A DNA stretch of 64,000 nt from positions 41,768,597 through 41,832,596 of the forward strand of contig CM055099.1 of the NCBI GenBank assembly GCA_029204225.1. Reading direction: 5' to 3'. Below the pieces are notes generated by a model, which worked only from the letters and a program-made list of their open reading frames with translations, was not told the origin of the DNA and ran no database searches. Positions 33,877 to 44,199 of this stretch are shown here, piece after piece; position 1 is the stretch's first letter; each line of letters opens with the position of its first letter. Source of the stretch: Diphasiastrum complanatum. Its lineage: Eukaryota > Streptophyta > Lycopodiopsida > Lycopodiales > Lycopodiaceae. A program made the translations under genes and the position numbers.

Positions 33877-34404
33877 ATGGATTCCCAAGGGAAAGCCAGT
33901 CCTATCATGGACAAGCTTGATGGAGCCAATTACCATATGTGGAAATTTAAGATGAAAACTGTACTAATGGCAAAAGAATTGTACGATGTTGTTACAGGTG
34001 CAAAAGGAAAACCCAAATCGGACGATGCGGCAAACGCCAGATGGAAACTGAAGGATGGAAAAGCTTTCGTGTTGATCATCCTCAACATCACGGATACCCA
34101 GATTGGCCATGTATCCGAGGCTCAGACATCGAAAGAAGTCTGGGACATCTTGAGCACACTATACGAAGTGCGAGGTATAGCTTCCAAGCTACATCTCAAG
34201 AAGAAATTCTACTCCCTCAAGATGACGAATGGGGATTCTCTACAGAATCACATTAATCAATTCAAAAACCTGCTAAGACAAATGGCCGCTGTCGGATCTG
34301 TCATAGATAATCAAGACGCAGTGATGCAACTGCTTACAAGCTTGCCAAGTTCTTACGACAGTTGGGTGATGATCATAACGACTCATTGTTCACTTATTCA
34401 CTGA
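33877..34404 (+). CDS. Copia gag, N-terminal part, copy 2
   Basis: Identical to the frame at 32408-32935 except for one residue (Ser for Ala in the KPKxDDAANA segment) and silent changes. It comes from the tandem duplication. It is truncated at the same point. Confidence 0.85.
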   Translation: MDSQGKASPIMDKLDGANYHMWKFKMKTVLMAKELYDVVTGAKGKPKSDDAANARWKLKDGKAFVLIILNITDTQIGHVSEAQTSKEVWDILSTLYEVRGIASKLHLKKKFYSLKMTNGDSLQNHINQFKNLLRQMAAVGSVIDNQDAVMQLLTSLPSSYDSWVMIITTHCSLIH

Positions 34405-34575
34405 ATCTATGAACACGTTCTTCTCTTTTTGCTGCTTATCTCTCTTGGATTACCTCTGTTGTTATGGTTCTTTGTGATTATTCTTCTTATTAGAACATTT
34501 ACAGAGCAGAAGCAATATTCAAGGATGCATTACGTATTTTCCAGCCTGTCAGTGGGTAACTCAAATCCGATACTC

Positions 34576-35664
34576 ACCTACATGCATACACTAGCCATGC
34601 AACCATCTACAGCTCAAACAGATCAGGATTCAGCACAGAGAGCAATCCTACTACTAACTACTGAATCAAAGAACAATCACGAACTGGAATAGCTACTGAA
34701 ACCAAAACCATATTCAAGAAACAAGAAACAAGATTCCTAACAGCATTTAACAATCTAGGAATCAAGAAACATATATTACTTGATGACTAAATTATCCAAG
34801 AACATCAAGAACTAGAATGTCAAGATTATGCAAGATTTACACCAGATTTCTAGCCTCTATAGTTTACTTGAATGCTGATTTCTACAAGATTACACAAGCA
34901 AGAATTGAAGCTAATCCAAAACTAAGCAAGAACAAGAGTTAATAGCAAGGAATCAAGCATGCTCATAGAAATATCACTCAAGATCATTGCCATGAACAAG
35001 GAGCTTAGTGATCTTCAAGAACTCGTGGAGGATCCTCTTTATTAGCTCAAGAGAACTTGAAAATACAATCAAAAGCTCCCTCACAAGAGAGGGGGGCCCT
35101 TAAATAAGCAAGAAGGCTACCCATGTGGAGCCCATGTGGCAATTCCACTAAATTAAAAATTACATGTGGAATTTGCCCTTCCACTAGAGGTCACCATCAA
35201 AAGGTGGCTCACTCTTACTATTTTAAGGGGGATCTACACTTATTACAACTATTCAAGAAAATGTTACTAGCTCCTACATGGTCATTCCTTCTTTGGGATA
35301 TACCACGTAGGCTCACATAGTTAATCACTATCTGGCTAGCTAGTATTTCCTCGGCTCTCACGCTCGGCTCTCAGCTTCTTCTGCTCTCTCCCTTCTGAGA
35401 CCTCCTCGGTCATGGGTGAGAGATAACTTATGTCTTCAGCTTGGCTCGGTACTAGAGAATCGGCTAACATTATCCACCCCTAATCTGTTGCAGGACCCAC
35501 TGCAACACTGGTGATGTCTTCCACTTGGCACTTGAAAAAGCGTGGATTTTCGTTCGCTTCCATAAAACCAGGTGCTTATTATTCGCCAAAATAGGAAGTC
35601 CCTCAATTGGCCGCTACATACTATCCCTCTTGGGCACTTCTTGTGAATCCTGTTCGCCTCGTCG
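34576..35664 (-). mobile_element. LTR-like region of gypsy element 2 (tentative)
   Basis: AT-rich, repeat-poor DNA with a minus-strand TATTTAAGGG box near 35099-35108, resembling an LTR promoter. It follows the minus-strand ORFs at 35.7-38.9 kb, where a 3' LTR would be expected. No second LTR is present to confirm it, and boundaries are guesses apart from the junction with copia at about 34575. Confidence 0.3.
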
Positions 35665-36420
35665 TCACGCCGTCTGCCTTTGCTCGCTCATCTTCCGACC
35701 CAGGGCTTCAAAAACTTGGAAACGAAGCTTACTTCCGAAATTAAGGGCCCCCAGATATTCTCTTATTTTTTCTACAAAGCCCATTTCCTGCCAGTCTTCC
35801 ACCATGGTCACATAGCGTGACGACATGAAAACCGCTCTGTAGTATAGCCTGGCCATCATCTCATGGTCTTCTTCTGACTGGAGGGCTGTGTTTGGGTTGA
35901 TCCTAATGGGATCCAAACCTCGATCCCAGAAACATTCTTGCTGCATCAGGAAGGCCATGGATCTGCAATACTCGACACTTTCCTGCACGCAGAGATCAGC
36001 ACTCGACTTGTATTTGTGCCCGAAGTCTAGTAACTGTAGCCTCAGATTATTCAGGGAGGTTCTCTCTATAATTTCCGGAATGATTGGCCAGTTTACTAAC
36101 TCTACTTGAGACATTTCCACCAGCCATGGGTTTCTGCATTTGAGCGGCATGTAAAAAGGATCCACTCGCTTCCATGCAGGTGCCCTCAAATATTCCCGGA
36201 GTTGCCTGCTATCCTTCAGGACTTTGCTCCGCCATTCTGGTTGCAGTTGTAATGCGGCAACGATCTCGGCCCTGGTGGAGTATTGGCTTTGATCGATGTC
36301 TTCTTTGCCGTCCCTCATATTGGGAGGGTATTTTCTTTCAAATCGCTTTGATTCCCTTGTATCAGCCAGTTTACTTCTAGGCCGGGTAGGGAAAGTTGTC
36401 CTACGCGGCTGGGGCGGCAT
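35665..36420 (-). CDS. Unknown 251-aa ORF of the gypsy 2 block
   Basis: An intact frame beginning MPPQPRRTTFPTRP, basic and Pro-rich at first, then mostly helical: LREYLRAPAWKRVDPFYMPL, EYCRSMAFLMQQECFWDRG and YYRAVFMSSRYVTMVEDWQE. I do not recognise it. Good length and a balanced composition suggest a real protein. It lies downstream of the integrase of gypsy element 2 in the same orientation, with three other minus-strand frames between. It could be an accessory ORF or the gag-like product of another element. Confidence 0.45.
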   Translation of the reverse strand: MPPQPRRTTFPTRPRSKLADTRESKRFERKYPPNMRDGKEDIDQSQYSTRAEIVAALQLQPEWRSKVLKDSRQLREYLRAPAWKRVDPFYMPLKCRNPWLVEMSQVELVNWPIIPEIIERTSLNNLRLQLLDFGHKYKSSADLCVQESVEYCRSMAFLMQQECFWDRGLDPIRINPNTALQSEEDHEMMARLYYRAVFMSSRYVTMVEDWQEMGFVEKIREYLGALNFGSKLRFQVFEALGRKMSEQRQTA

Positions 36421-36468
36421 TGCCAGATAATCATCAAGGGCCTTGGTGCCTGTGTCTTTCTCTTTTGC

Positions 36469-36747
36469 TCACTCGCTTGTCGACGGCTCACCTGCACCCG
36501 TGTCTGGCCTGGGCGAGAATCTTCTTGTCTCCGGTTGGTCAGCCAGGAAGTCATCATCGGCTCCAATGTCTGTATTAGTTTTCAGAAGGTCGGGGATGGA
36601 GTGATCTAGGGAGAGAGGTGCGAGGGTGAACGGTTTAGGAGGCAGCGAAAATAATAAGTTATACGCAGCACTGGGGGAGTGGAGTTGTTGGAGGAACTCG
36701 TCCCGTCGGGCTTTGTGGGTGTCAGTTGGACCTTTTGATGGGCCCAT
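36469..36747 (-). CDS. Short Pro/Ser-rich ORF of the gypsy 2 block
   Basis: A 92-aa frame opening MGPSKGPTDTHKARRDEFLQ with PPKPFTLAPLSLDHSIPDLL in the middle. It lies 48 bp upstream of the 251-aa frame and may be its N-terminal part after a frameshift. Family unknown. Confidence 0.35.
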   Translation of the reverse strand: MGPSKGPTDTHKARRDEFLQQLHSPSAAYNLLFSLPPKPFTLAPLSLDHSIPDLLKTNTDIGADDDFLADQPETRRFSPRPDTGAGEPSTSE

Positions 36748-36936
36748 TATTTGACTAGGAGGTGATGAAGAAAGAGCAGATGGAAGAATTGGGTAAGTTG
36801 GAATGAATGTTTTAGAGAAATTAAATGCGGAGTAGGAGGAAGGGTTAAAGGTGGGAGGGGGTCAGGGAAAGCTCATGGAAGCAGCACCGGCTCTCTGGCC
36901 ACCCAATTCTGAACTACCGTCTGATCGGTGGGTTTG

Positions 36937-37474
36937 CTAGTCCTGATTCCCTGCTCCATCATTCCCATCATCGTCCCATGGCTTCGTTACATGAGCACCT
37001 GCTTGGGCCTTGGATGTCGTGTTCCATAATTGGTTCACCTTGTCCAAGACTTGTTGTAGGGCCTTCGTTGTTTCTTCAAGCTGCTTCTGGGACTCCAAGA
37101 TGATCTTCTCTTGTTTCGCCACAATGTTTTTAAAATTCTTTTTATCGGCCTCTCGCTCTTGGACCAGCCTTATGTATTTCTCTATCCGGATGGCTGAGGC
37201 CTGTGGGGCCTGGATTTGAATGTCCTCGGGCTTGGCTAGAGGAGCATTGATTGTCATTGCACCCGATGATCCGTCTCGTACTTGATCGATTTGGACCATC
37301 TGGTGCTTCAGTTGCTATTGGACCTCTTCCAAGGTGGTTTTCTACCCAGCCATCACGGATCTGCTTTCTACTGCCTCTTTTTCTTTTTCTTTGGTCATCC
37401 TTTGATATCGTGCAATCTCTTGGTCTTGATGTTGGACCTTGCTTTCTAGAACTTGATGTTGGCTCACCAACCAA
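36937..37474 (-). CDS. Coiled-coil ORF of the gypsy 2 block, frameshifted
   Basis: The frame 37299-36937 encodes a coiled coil (VQEREADKKNFKNIVAKQEK, LEETTKALQQVLDKVNQLWN) and ends with an acidic tail (KPWDDDGNDGAGNQD). The upstream frame (37474-37310) holds a Lys/Arg-rich part. Together with the flanking frames this may be one long protein broken by indels. No family recognised. Confidence 0.35.
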
Positions 37475-37950
37475 TGCATGTGGTAGCTCGTTTCAGATAG
37501 GCCAATCATTGAGAGAGGGTTGGGTACTAATCTGGGGTGTGGGATGGTGAGGCTAAACCAAAAAATAGGTGTGGTGTTAGAACTGAAGATGGAGGTGGAG
37601 GTGGAGGTGGAGGTGGAGGTGTCTAACTTCTTCCTAGCTGCTTCCCCTTTTCTGGTTCGTCGTCGCTTATCTCCATCAAGTCCGCAGCATCAAAATATTG
37701 AGATGTGTCCAATATGTGGACTTGCTGGGCCTGGGCTACTCCCATGTCTTGGGGACTGGATATCTCCACTCCTCCCCCCCCCAAAAAACTTGTGCCAGTG
37801 GTGATGTTGGTGGCATTGGCATTTAATCAGTGTGGGTGGGGTGGTGGCCTCATCTGGCTGACTTGGGACTTGAGGTATTGTCGTGTTAGGTGCCAGTGTG
37901 GATGTAGTTGCTCCATCACCTCTGTCGATGACATGTGAGGGTGACGAGTG

Positions 37951-38850
37951 TTATTGTGATGCTGTGGACGAGCTGCCACCGTCTGACGTGGACCCATGTG
38001 AAACTGATTCCATCGGTGATGTGCTCCCAGCTTGAAGCTTCCCTTGTCTTCGTTGTTGCCGTGTACCTGGCAACTGAGCCCTTGAGATATCTGCATGTGG
38101 AGATCCGGAGGTGGGCTTGTGTACCAGAGGGAGGATACTGGTATTGACTTGTTTGGCCTGGGACCCTAATGATGAAGTTGTCCTTGCACGCTTGGGCTTC
38201 TTGTGTTCAATGGGAATATCCCATGCCTTGTCCGCAAGCTGCAGTTGTTGTTGGAGCTTTGGCCCGTTTTGTACTTGGTGCAGAGTGACATCTGTCATCA
38301 GATATTCTAATATCATGATAGGCTGCTTGTGCTTAATGCACTCATGAAGACAATTCGAAGCAAACTGTGCCCAATCATAGAGGTTCTGGGCACGCAGTCG
38401 TGAATCTGCCAAGATGTGAAACAGGGACATGGGTACCCGCAGCACTTTCATTCGAGGCTTCTGTGTGCATCTGGTGAGATATGCACATGCTGCTTGAAGC
38501 TGTTTGTCGTTGATTGCTTCCAGCCTGTACCCATCCTTGTTCTTCCATTTGGTCACAGAGGGATCAATATATTTGAAATATGTTGTTTGCTCTATCTTCT
38601 GGAGTGTCCTTGTGACAATGTTTGGCCCTCGTGGGAAACCATAAGGTTGCAAGTCAGCAGCCGCAAAGGATACATTATAGACATAATTCCTGATAGGGGG
38701 AACTATGATCTGACATGATCTTGCTGTGGTATGATAATTTGCATATGCCATGCGTACCAGATAGGGGCTTTGATAACCTGTCAAGACATGGATTTTCCTT
38801 GAAGAAGGACTCCACCTGCTGGTACCAGGTCTGCATCTCTGTAAGGTCAA
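37951..38850 (-). CDS. Unknown 299-aa ORF of the gypsy 2 block
   Basis: Opens MTLQRCRPGTSRWSPSSRKI and has a conserved-looking helical core (LQAACAYLTRCTQKPRMKVL, MSLFHILADSRLRAQNLYDW), then a Lys/Arg patch (IEHKKPKRARTTSS) and a low-complexity Ser/Thr/Gly tail. Not recognised. The order and strand suggest it starts the accessory-ORF set, since the minisatellite directly precedes it. Confidence 0.4.
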   Translation of the reverse strand: MTLQRCRPGTSRWSPSSRKIHVLTGYQSPYLVRMAYANYHTTARSCQIIVPPIRNYVYNVSFAAADLQPYGFPRGPNIVTRTLQKIEQTTYFKYIDPSVTKWKNKDGYRLEAINDKQLQAACAYLTRCTQKPRMKVLRVPMSLFHILADSRLRAQNLYDWAQFASNCLHECIKHKQPIMILEYLMTDVTLHQVQNGPKLQQQLQLADKAWDIPIEHKKPKRARTTSSLGSQAKQVNTSILPLVHKPTSGSPHADISRAQLPGTRQQRRQGKLQAGSTSPMESVSHGSTSDGGSSSTASQ

Positions 38851-39004
38851 GCTTGCACAGCTGGATGTCGAGCTTGCTTGCTTCGGGATAAAGTGAATGA
38901 TTGGGAAGATTGGATGTACTTGTTGTTAATTCAATCTAGCTGATAAAACTGGAACTGGGGTTGGACGACATGGTTGGAAAATGGAAGAAGGAGGGATCTG
39001 GAAA

Positions 39005-39310
39005 AACTGCTTCGATTGAGATGGGAAAGGTTGGCCTCCAGTTGAGATCTGATGGAGTGGCTTCGGCTGAGATCTGCTGGGTTGGGCTTCGGTTGAAATC
39101 TGATGGAGTTGGTTCGGTTGAAATCTGAAAGGTTGGGCTCCGGTTGAGATTTGATGGAGTGGCTTCGGTTGAGATCTGCTGGGTGAGTGGCTTTGGTTGA
39201 AATCTGAAAGGTTGGGCTCCGGTTGAAATCTGATGGAGTGGCTTCGGTTGAGATCTGCTGGGTTGGGCTTCGGTTGAGATCTAATGTAGTGGCTTCGGTT
39301 GAGGTAGGAA
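39005..39310. repeat. About 25-26-bp minisatellite, roughly 12 units
   Basis: Units follow CTTCGGTTGAGATCTG(A/C)TGG and close variants. On the minus strand they encode alternating peptides such as LNRSPTQQIS and TEATPSDFNR. They lie between the truncated integrase of gypsy element 2 and the 299-aa ORF. Confidence 0.9.
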
Positions 39311-39639
39311 GTGGCGGTGCAGAATGCATCGGAAAGTGTGGGGGAAGGGATGTATGAACGGGTTTGGAAAGGGAGTTATGTGGAAGATGGTTGTGTTGTG
39401 TAGAGTGGTGTGGGTGATAAAGTAAAGGTGGGTGAACAGAGTGAGGTTGAGTGAAGAAGATGGCGAGTGAAATAGGAGGAAGTGGAGGTGTTTGACAATG
39501 TTTTTAATGTTATGGATGTGTATCTGTCAGGGATGAAGCAGGTTGAAGGTGTATGGTGTGTGATTGTGATTGTAGGATGTTTAATAGTGTGACAGGAGCG
39601 CCTGTCCATTACACCTAGGATAGTAATTTTTCTGTGAAC

Positions 39640-40029
39640 GACAAGGTAATGGCGTAGGAGATTATCAACGACAGCATTTAAAAAATGCGTGCCGCGATCA
39701 CTAACAAGATCCATGGGACAACCAAAACGGGTAATAATGTTTTTGTAAAGAAAATGTGCAACTGTTTTTGCGTTGGCGTCCTTCGTTGCTCGGGCCTCTA
39801 CCCACTTAGTGGCGTAATCTGTGGCTATGAGGATGTATCGAGCTTGGGTATGTTTGGCTGCTGAACTGATGGGTCCAACAAAGTCAATCTCCCACTTATG
39901 GAAGACTTCACCTTCTATAATGGGAGTCAATGTTGTGAAGTCTGCTTTGGTATTTTGCTTTGCTCTTTGACAAACATCACATGCTTTAATGACATCAAAC
40001 GTGTCTTTAAACAAAGATGGCCACCACAA
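39640..40029 (-). pseudogene. Gypsy element 2 integrase, truncated
   Basis: The HHCC end (ACDVCQRAKQNTKAD) and the catalytic core (KWEIDFVGPISSAAKHTQAR, ATDYATKWVEARATK, MDLVSDRGTHFLN) with the first two catalytic Asp residues. Homology ends at LVVHRK, at the same point as in gypsy element 1, before the third acidic residue. Codons below about 39640 are C/T-rich unrelated sequence although the frame stays open to 39376. Confidence 0.85.
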
Positions 40030-40106
40030 TCCTGCTCAAAGGATAATCCTCGCTGTGGTTTCAGCAGAGAAGTGGCCACCTTCGATGCCCTCATGAGTCT
40101 GGGATA

Positions 40107-40857
40107 TTATCGGTCATATCTCATATTCATAGGCACATCGTCACCCCTTTTGTAAAGTTGTTCCGTAATTAATTGAAAGGATATTAAAAATTTTCTTTTT
40201 TTCGTTGTACACAGGCCTTCTTTTAGTTGGCCTGTTGTGAGGAACTGAGTGATCTCCTCAGCCCATAGGGGTGTGGCATCGATCTGAAAAAGGCATGCAT
40301 CAAGAAGATCATCGTTGACTGGTGCAGTTGCTTTTTCAGCACTTGGTAGTCTGGAAAGGTGATCCGCCATGAAATGTTGGGACCCTTTCCGAACGACTAT
40401 ACGGAAATTAAATTCCTCCAAAATTAGTAGCCATCGAGCTATTCGTCCCGTCTTACAGGACTTATTAACGATATATAGGAGTGCTTGATGGTCTGTGTAG
40501 AAAGCAAAGTTCTGGCCTAATAAATAATGTCGTAGTTGTTGTACCGCATAGACCATTTCCAATGCCTCTCTCTCGGTAGTGGTATAGTTTACTTCAGTAG
40601 ACACCAGTTGTCTGCTTAAGAAACGTATGGGAAAGTCCATGTCATACCCGTCTGGTTGTGCAAGAAGACCCCCAATGGCATATTTACTTGCATCAATATG
40701 CACATGGAATTCTGGCGAGCAGAGTATGGGAGCCGTTGTGAGTGCTATCTTCAACTCCTCAAAGGCCTTAATTTGTTCTTCGGTCCAGTGAGGATCTACC
40801 ACAACTAAATAAACGAGACGTGCCTTGCCGGCATAGTCGATTATAAAGATACTCTGG
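40107..40857 (-). pseudogene. Gypsy element 2 RT end and RNase H
   Basis: Begins in the RT thumb (FIIDYAGKARLVYL), then DPHWTEEQIKAFEELKIALT, the RNase H motifs HIDASKYAIGGLLAQPDGY, NYTTTEREALEMVYAV and FYTDHQALLYIVNKS, and ends MADHLSRLPSAEK and a linker. The frame is intact for 231 codons. Upstream RT is missing because copia sequence begins at about 40858. Confidence 0.85.
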
Positions 40858-41144
40858 TCGAATCTGCTAAATGTATGCTATCGCATGCATCGTTGCCCAA
40901 AAGATTCTGGGTTGAAACTGTCTCCACTACAGCTTACGACCAGAATAGATCGACCAAGGCCCTATCAGACAAGACACCCCAAGAGGTGAGGATAGGCTGT
41001 AAGCCATCTTTGAAGAACCTAAGAGTGTTTGGATGCATTGCCTACGCGCAGATCCCAAAAGACACAAGGAAGAAATTGGATTTCCAAGGTCTGAAGACCA
41101 TCTTGATCGGATATACTTCGTCTGATAACATTTACAAGCTGTAG
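40858..41144 (+). pseudogene. Copia integrase C-terminal part
   Basis: MLSHASLPKRFWVETVSTTA, then DKTPQEVRIGCKPSLKNLRV and FGCIAYAQIPKDTRKKLDFQ match the region after the integrase core of Ty1/copia elements. The first residues are preceded by an indel (LLNV out of frame). The catalytic core is missing because of the gypsy 2 insertion and deletion. Confidence 0.85.
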
Positions 41145-41469
41145 GATCCTGATACCCAGCAAATCTTGTATAGCCGGGATACAGTCTTTATCGAGGATTA
41201 GTTCGTCGACCTCAAAGGCAAGGATATTGCTCAAGAAGAACCTTCATCACCTGTCGTTGACACGACAGTCCGAGCTTCTGGCTCAGGCGTATGTATTGTC
41301 GACCCACTTCGAGACAATGAATCAGACGAAATGTTGCTGCTACCCAGCAAAGAGTCCTAGGATCGGTTCCTCAGTCAAATCCTCCCAGAAAATCAAGCCG
41401 AGTGCGCACACAGCCCACAAGGTATACTCCTGAGTCTGCTTGTCCCTTAATGCAAGAACCGACGACAGT

Positions 41470-42127
41470 CAAAGAGGCACTTAGCCAACCAGACTATGAT
41501 CTCTAGAGAGAAGCCGTGGACATAGAGTATTCCTCTCTGATCAAGAATCAGACATGGTCATTAGTCGTACCTCCTATTGGCTGCAATATTATTGATTGCA
41601 AATGGATCTTTAAGATCAAATATAATGCCAATGGAGCAATTGATTGAAGGAAGGCTAGACTGGTAGCATGAGGATTCACCCAGATCTCGAATGTCGACCA
41701 CAGTGAGACTTCTAGTCCAGTCATCAAACATTTGTCGATCCGAATGCTCTTGTCTTATGCTGCAGCTGCCGACCTCAAAGTACATCAACTTGATGTACAA
41801 ACAGCCGATCTGAATGTTATACAAAAAGATATCTATATGATCCAATCCAAAGGATACGTTCTAGAAGGCATGAAGAATTGTGTCTGTAAACTCCACAAAG
41901 CACTGTACGGCTTGAAACAGTCTGCCAGGGCTTGGTTTAAGAGGATCAACACATTTCTCATTGAACAAGGATTCAAACCAAGCACTGCTGATTGCAACGT
42001 TTATTCGAAGTCAGTGCAGCAATCCTTCATTATCATCACCTTATACGTGGATGATACGTTGCTCTTCAGCAACGATACCAATATGGTTAAGGATTCGAAA
42101 CAGATTTTTTTCTCAGAATTCACATGA
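41470..42127 (+). pseudogene. Copia reverse transcriptase
   Basis: Reads through two TGA codons near 41644 and 41668: NQTWSLVVPPIGCNIIDCKW, then VHQLDVQTADLNVIQKDIYM (the usual DVKTAFLNG region), LHKALYGLKQSARAWFKRI and LYVDDTLLFSND with the catalytic YVDD at 42044-42055. Order and motifs are Ty1/copia. The in-frame stops make it inactive. Confidence 0.9.
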
Positions 42128-43020
42128 CTGATCTGGTTGAAGCTCACTTATGTCTGGGAATTCAATTCCACAGAGACAGGGCAAATCGACTGATTTACAT
42201 TACTCAACAAAGGTATCTTCACAATGTTCTTAACAGATACAATTTGATGAATTGTAAATTAGCTCACTCCATTTGTCAAAGGACCAATGTCCCCAGACCA
42301 AGCAGGAAGAGGAGCAAATGAGAGAGTATCTGTATCGATCGATCTAGGATCTCTCATGTACGCAATGGTCTGTACAAGACCAGATATCTCTTTTGTTGTT
42401 AGCTCACTCAGCCAATACATGGCTAATCCTAACATTACCCATTGGAAGGCTCTTATTCGAGTCATGAGGTATATTCAAGCTACCATGGACCAGTGCATCT
42501 GCTATGGAGATGTCAGCAACGACAATCTTCATCAGCTCAATGGTTATTCTGATGCAAGCTGGGGAGGAGATGCAGACAATAGTAAGTCCACATCTAGATT
42601 TACATTCTTCTTCAACGACGATCTTATTTTGTGGAAGAATCGTAAGCAAACCTCTATCACACTTTCTTCTACTGAAACAGAATACATTGTTGCTTCTCAA
42701 TCTATTAAGGAAGCATTTTGGTTGAGAAATTTGCTGTCAGACATTAATCTGTATCAGTACAGCCCTACAATTTTGTTTTGTGATAACCAAAGTCTATTGC
42801 CTTGTTGGCCAATCCTAGATTTCATTCTAGGAGTAAGCACATTGAGATCAGATATCACTACATTAGGGGCAAGGTTCTCGACAGAGAAGTGAGCTTAACA
42901 TACTGCAAAACGCAGGACATGGTTGCAGACATCTTCACGAAAGCACTCAGTGTCAATGCACACAACAAATTTTGTGCATTGCTCAGTCTGAAGATCAAGG
43001 CATTCACGGATCCAGATTAA
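42124..43020 (+). pseudogene. Copia RT end and RNase H
   Basis: Begins TDLVEAHLCLGIQFHRDRAN and continues in a second frame (LMYAMVCTRPDISFVVSSLS, GYSDASWGGDADNSKSTSRF, ITLSSTETEYIVASQSIKEA), the RNase H with its SDA and SSTE acidic residues. A third frame finishes RSKHIEIRYHYIRGKVLDRE and DMVADIFTKALSVNAHNKF, ending TDPD at 43018-43020. Confidence 0.9.
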
Positions 43021-43031
43021 GGGGGGGAGGG
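43019..43031 (+). other. Copia polypurine tract
   Basis: AAGGGGGGGAGGGGG directly precedes the 3' LTR and starts in the pol stop codon; it is the expected plus-strand primer. Confidence 0.85.
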
Positions 43032-44199
43032 GGTTGGATTTATTCCCTCTACTCTCCTTAAATCCCATTTTAATCTGCCTCCATTCATGCTGCATATTTA
43101 TTAACGTTGTCGTGCAGTCTACTAGTTACACGCAAATTCGCACAGACGAAGAAAAGGCCAAAGAATCGTGGCGCTGTGTTTTTACACACGTTATGGTGAC
43201 AGGCGAAAAGAGGGCACTATCTTACAGAATGCCAAAGGTGTCCTAAAAGCAAAGGCACCCTGTAAATCTAATTCTAAGGTTACTCGTAAGAGTGACGCAC
43301 TTTTTGCATTATCATCACCAACAATCACTTCAGCACTGACTGACGTCGCACCCTTTTCACAGTCACCCCATGCAACTGTGCTAATAGACTGGACAACGAC
43401 TGCAGCCACCCACGATCTCTTACAGACAACACATCCACTATGTACTTTTCACATTTGCACACCTGTAATATAATGTATATATATACTGGATACCATTTGT
43501 GTATTCAGGTTAATGAATTGATGAGTGAATGAGTTGATGAGTTGATGCATGAGACGAAGTAGATGCCTTGCGCATTGATTCTTGATTGTCAGCAATACAA
43601 TTTTATTCCATACAAATTTTATAAGCTTTGTAGGACACATAGTTTCGTTCGCTATTGTCTTGTACTCTACCGCATTATTGACATGTATACATGATATACT
43701 TAATGTGATACAGTTCTTTGTTCTGCGTTCAGATCTATGTTAATATTGCTATGCTTATCATTCACTCTGTATGATCTTTCTAATTGTTCTTTCTGCTAGT
43801 AGATGACTAACATTTAGTCTTGTCTTTCGTAAATCATTCGCGACTAATTATCAGTCGAGCACCATCTAGCTCTTCGTGAATCATTCGCGACGAATAGTTT
43901 GTCTTACTATTCGCAACAAACCATTTTTCTGGAGCTTCATTCATTTATTAAAGTTTGGCTACGTAATCAAGAACGATTGTGATTCCCATCACTACCGTTT
44001 TTGTTCGTTCTGATAGGCGTAGTCATGCTTAAGGAGAGAGTCGTATAGCTCGTTCCGCTGTGCACAAACATTTTCTGTTCGAGTTCGTTTCTTGTTCGAG
44101 TTCGTTTCTCGTTCGTGTTCGTCTTACCTCTTTGAGCTTATTTTTTGTTTCTAACATAGGACACCTTTTCTCAACTCGTTCATCTCCCTCTCTCCAACA
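43032..44199 (+). repeat. Copia 3' LTR (1168 bp)
   Basis: Matches 31082-32250 along its length with many substitutions and several small indels (for example TCCTAAAAG inserted near 43242). The first base of the terminal TG is mutated. It ends TCTCCAACA, followed by CCCTG. Confidence 0.9.

Larger units (their letters stand above)
31638..34574 (+). repeat. 1469-bp tandem duplication of LTR 3' part, PBS and gag
   Basis: Unit 1 is 31638-33106 and unit 2 is 33107-34575; both begin TAAGGTTTTATTCC and end near AAATCCGATACT. I noticed about ten base differences between the units, far fewer than between the two LTRs, so the duplication occurred after insertion. Each unit carries the last 613 bp of the LTR, the PBS and a gag frame. 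Confidence 0.95.
34576..40857 (-). mobile_element. Gypsy element 2, 5'-truncated, nested in copia
   Basis: Minus-strand gypsy pol from the end of RT (FIIDYAGKARLVYL at about 40850) through RNase H and integrase to about 39640, then a minisatellite and several minus-strand ORFs down to 35665. Both junctions abut copia sequence: gag-side at about 34575 and integrase C-terminus at about 40858. Its 5' LTR, gag, protease and most of RT are absent, as are copia protease and integrase core, so a deletion accompanied or followed insertion. Confidence 0.7.

Noticed and set aside
36937-38850. gag of gypsy element 2
   Set aside because: No capsid or zinc-knuckle motif is visible and the position is downstream of integrase, so the gag label is not supported.
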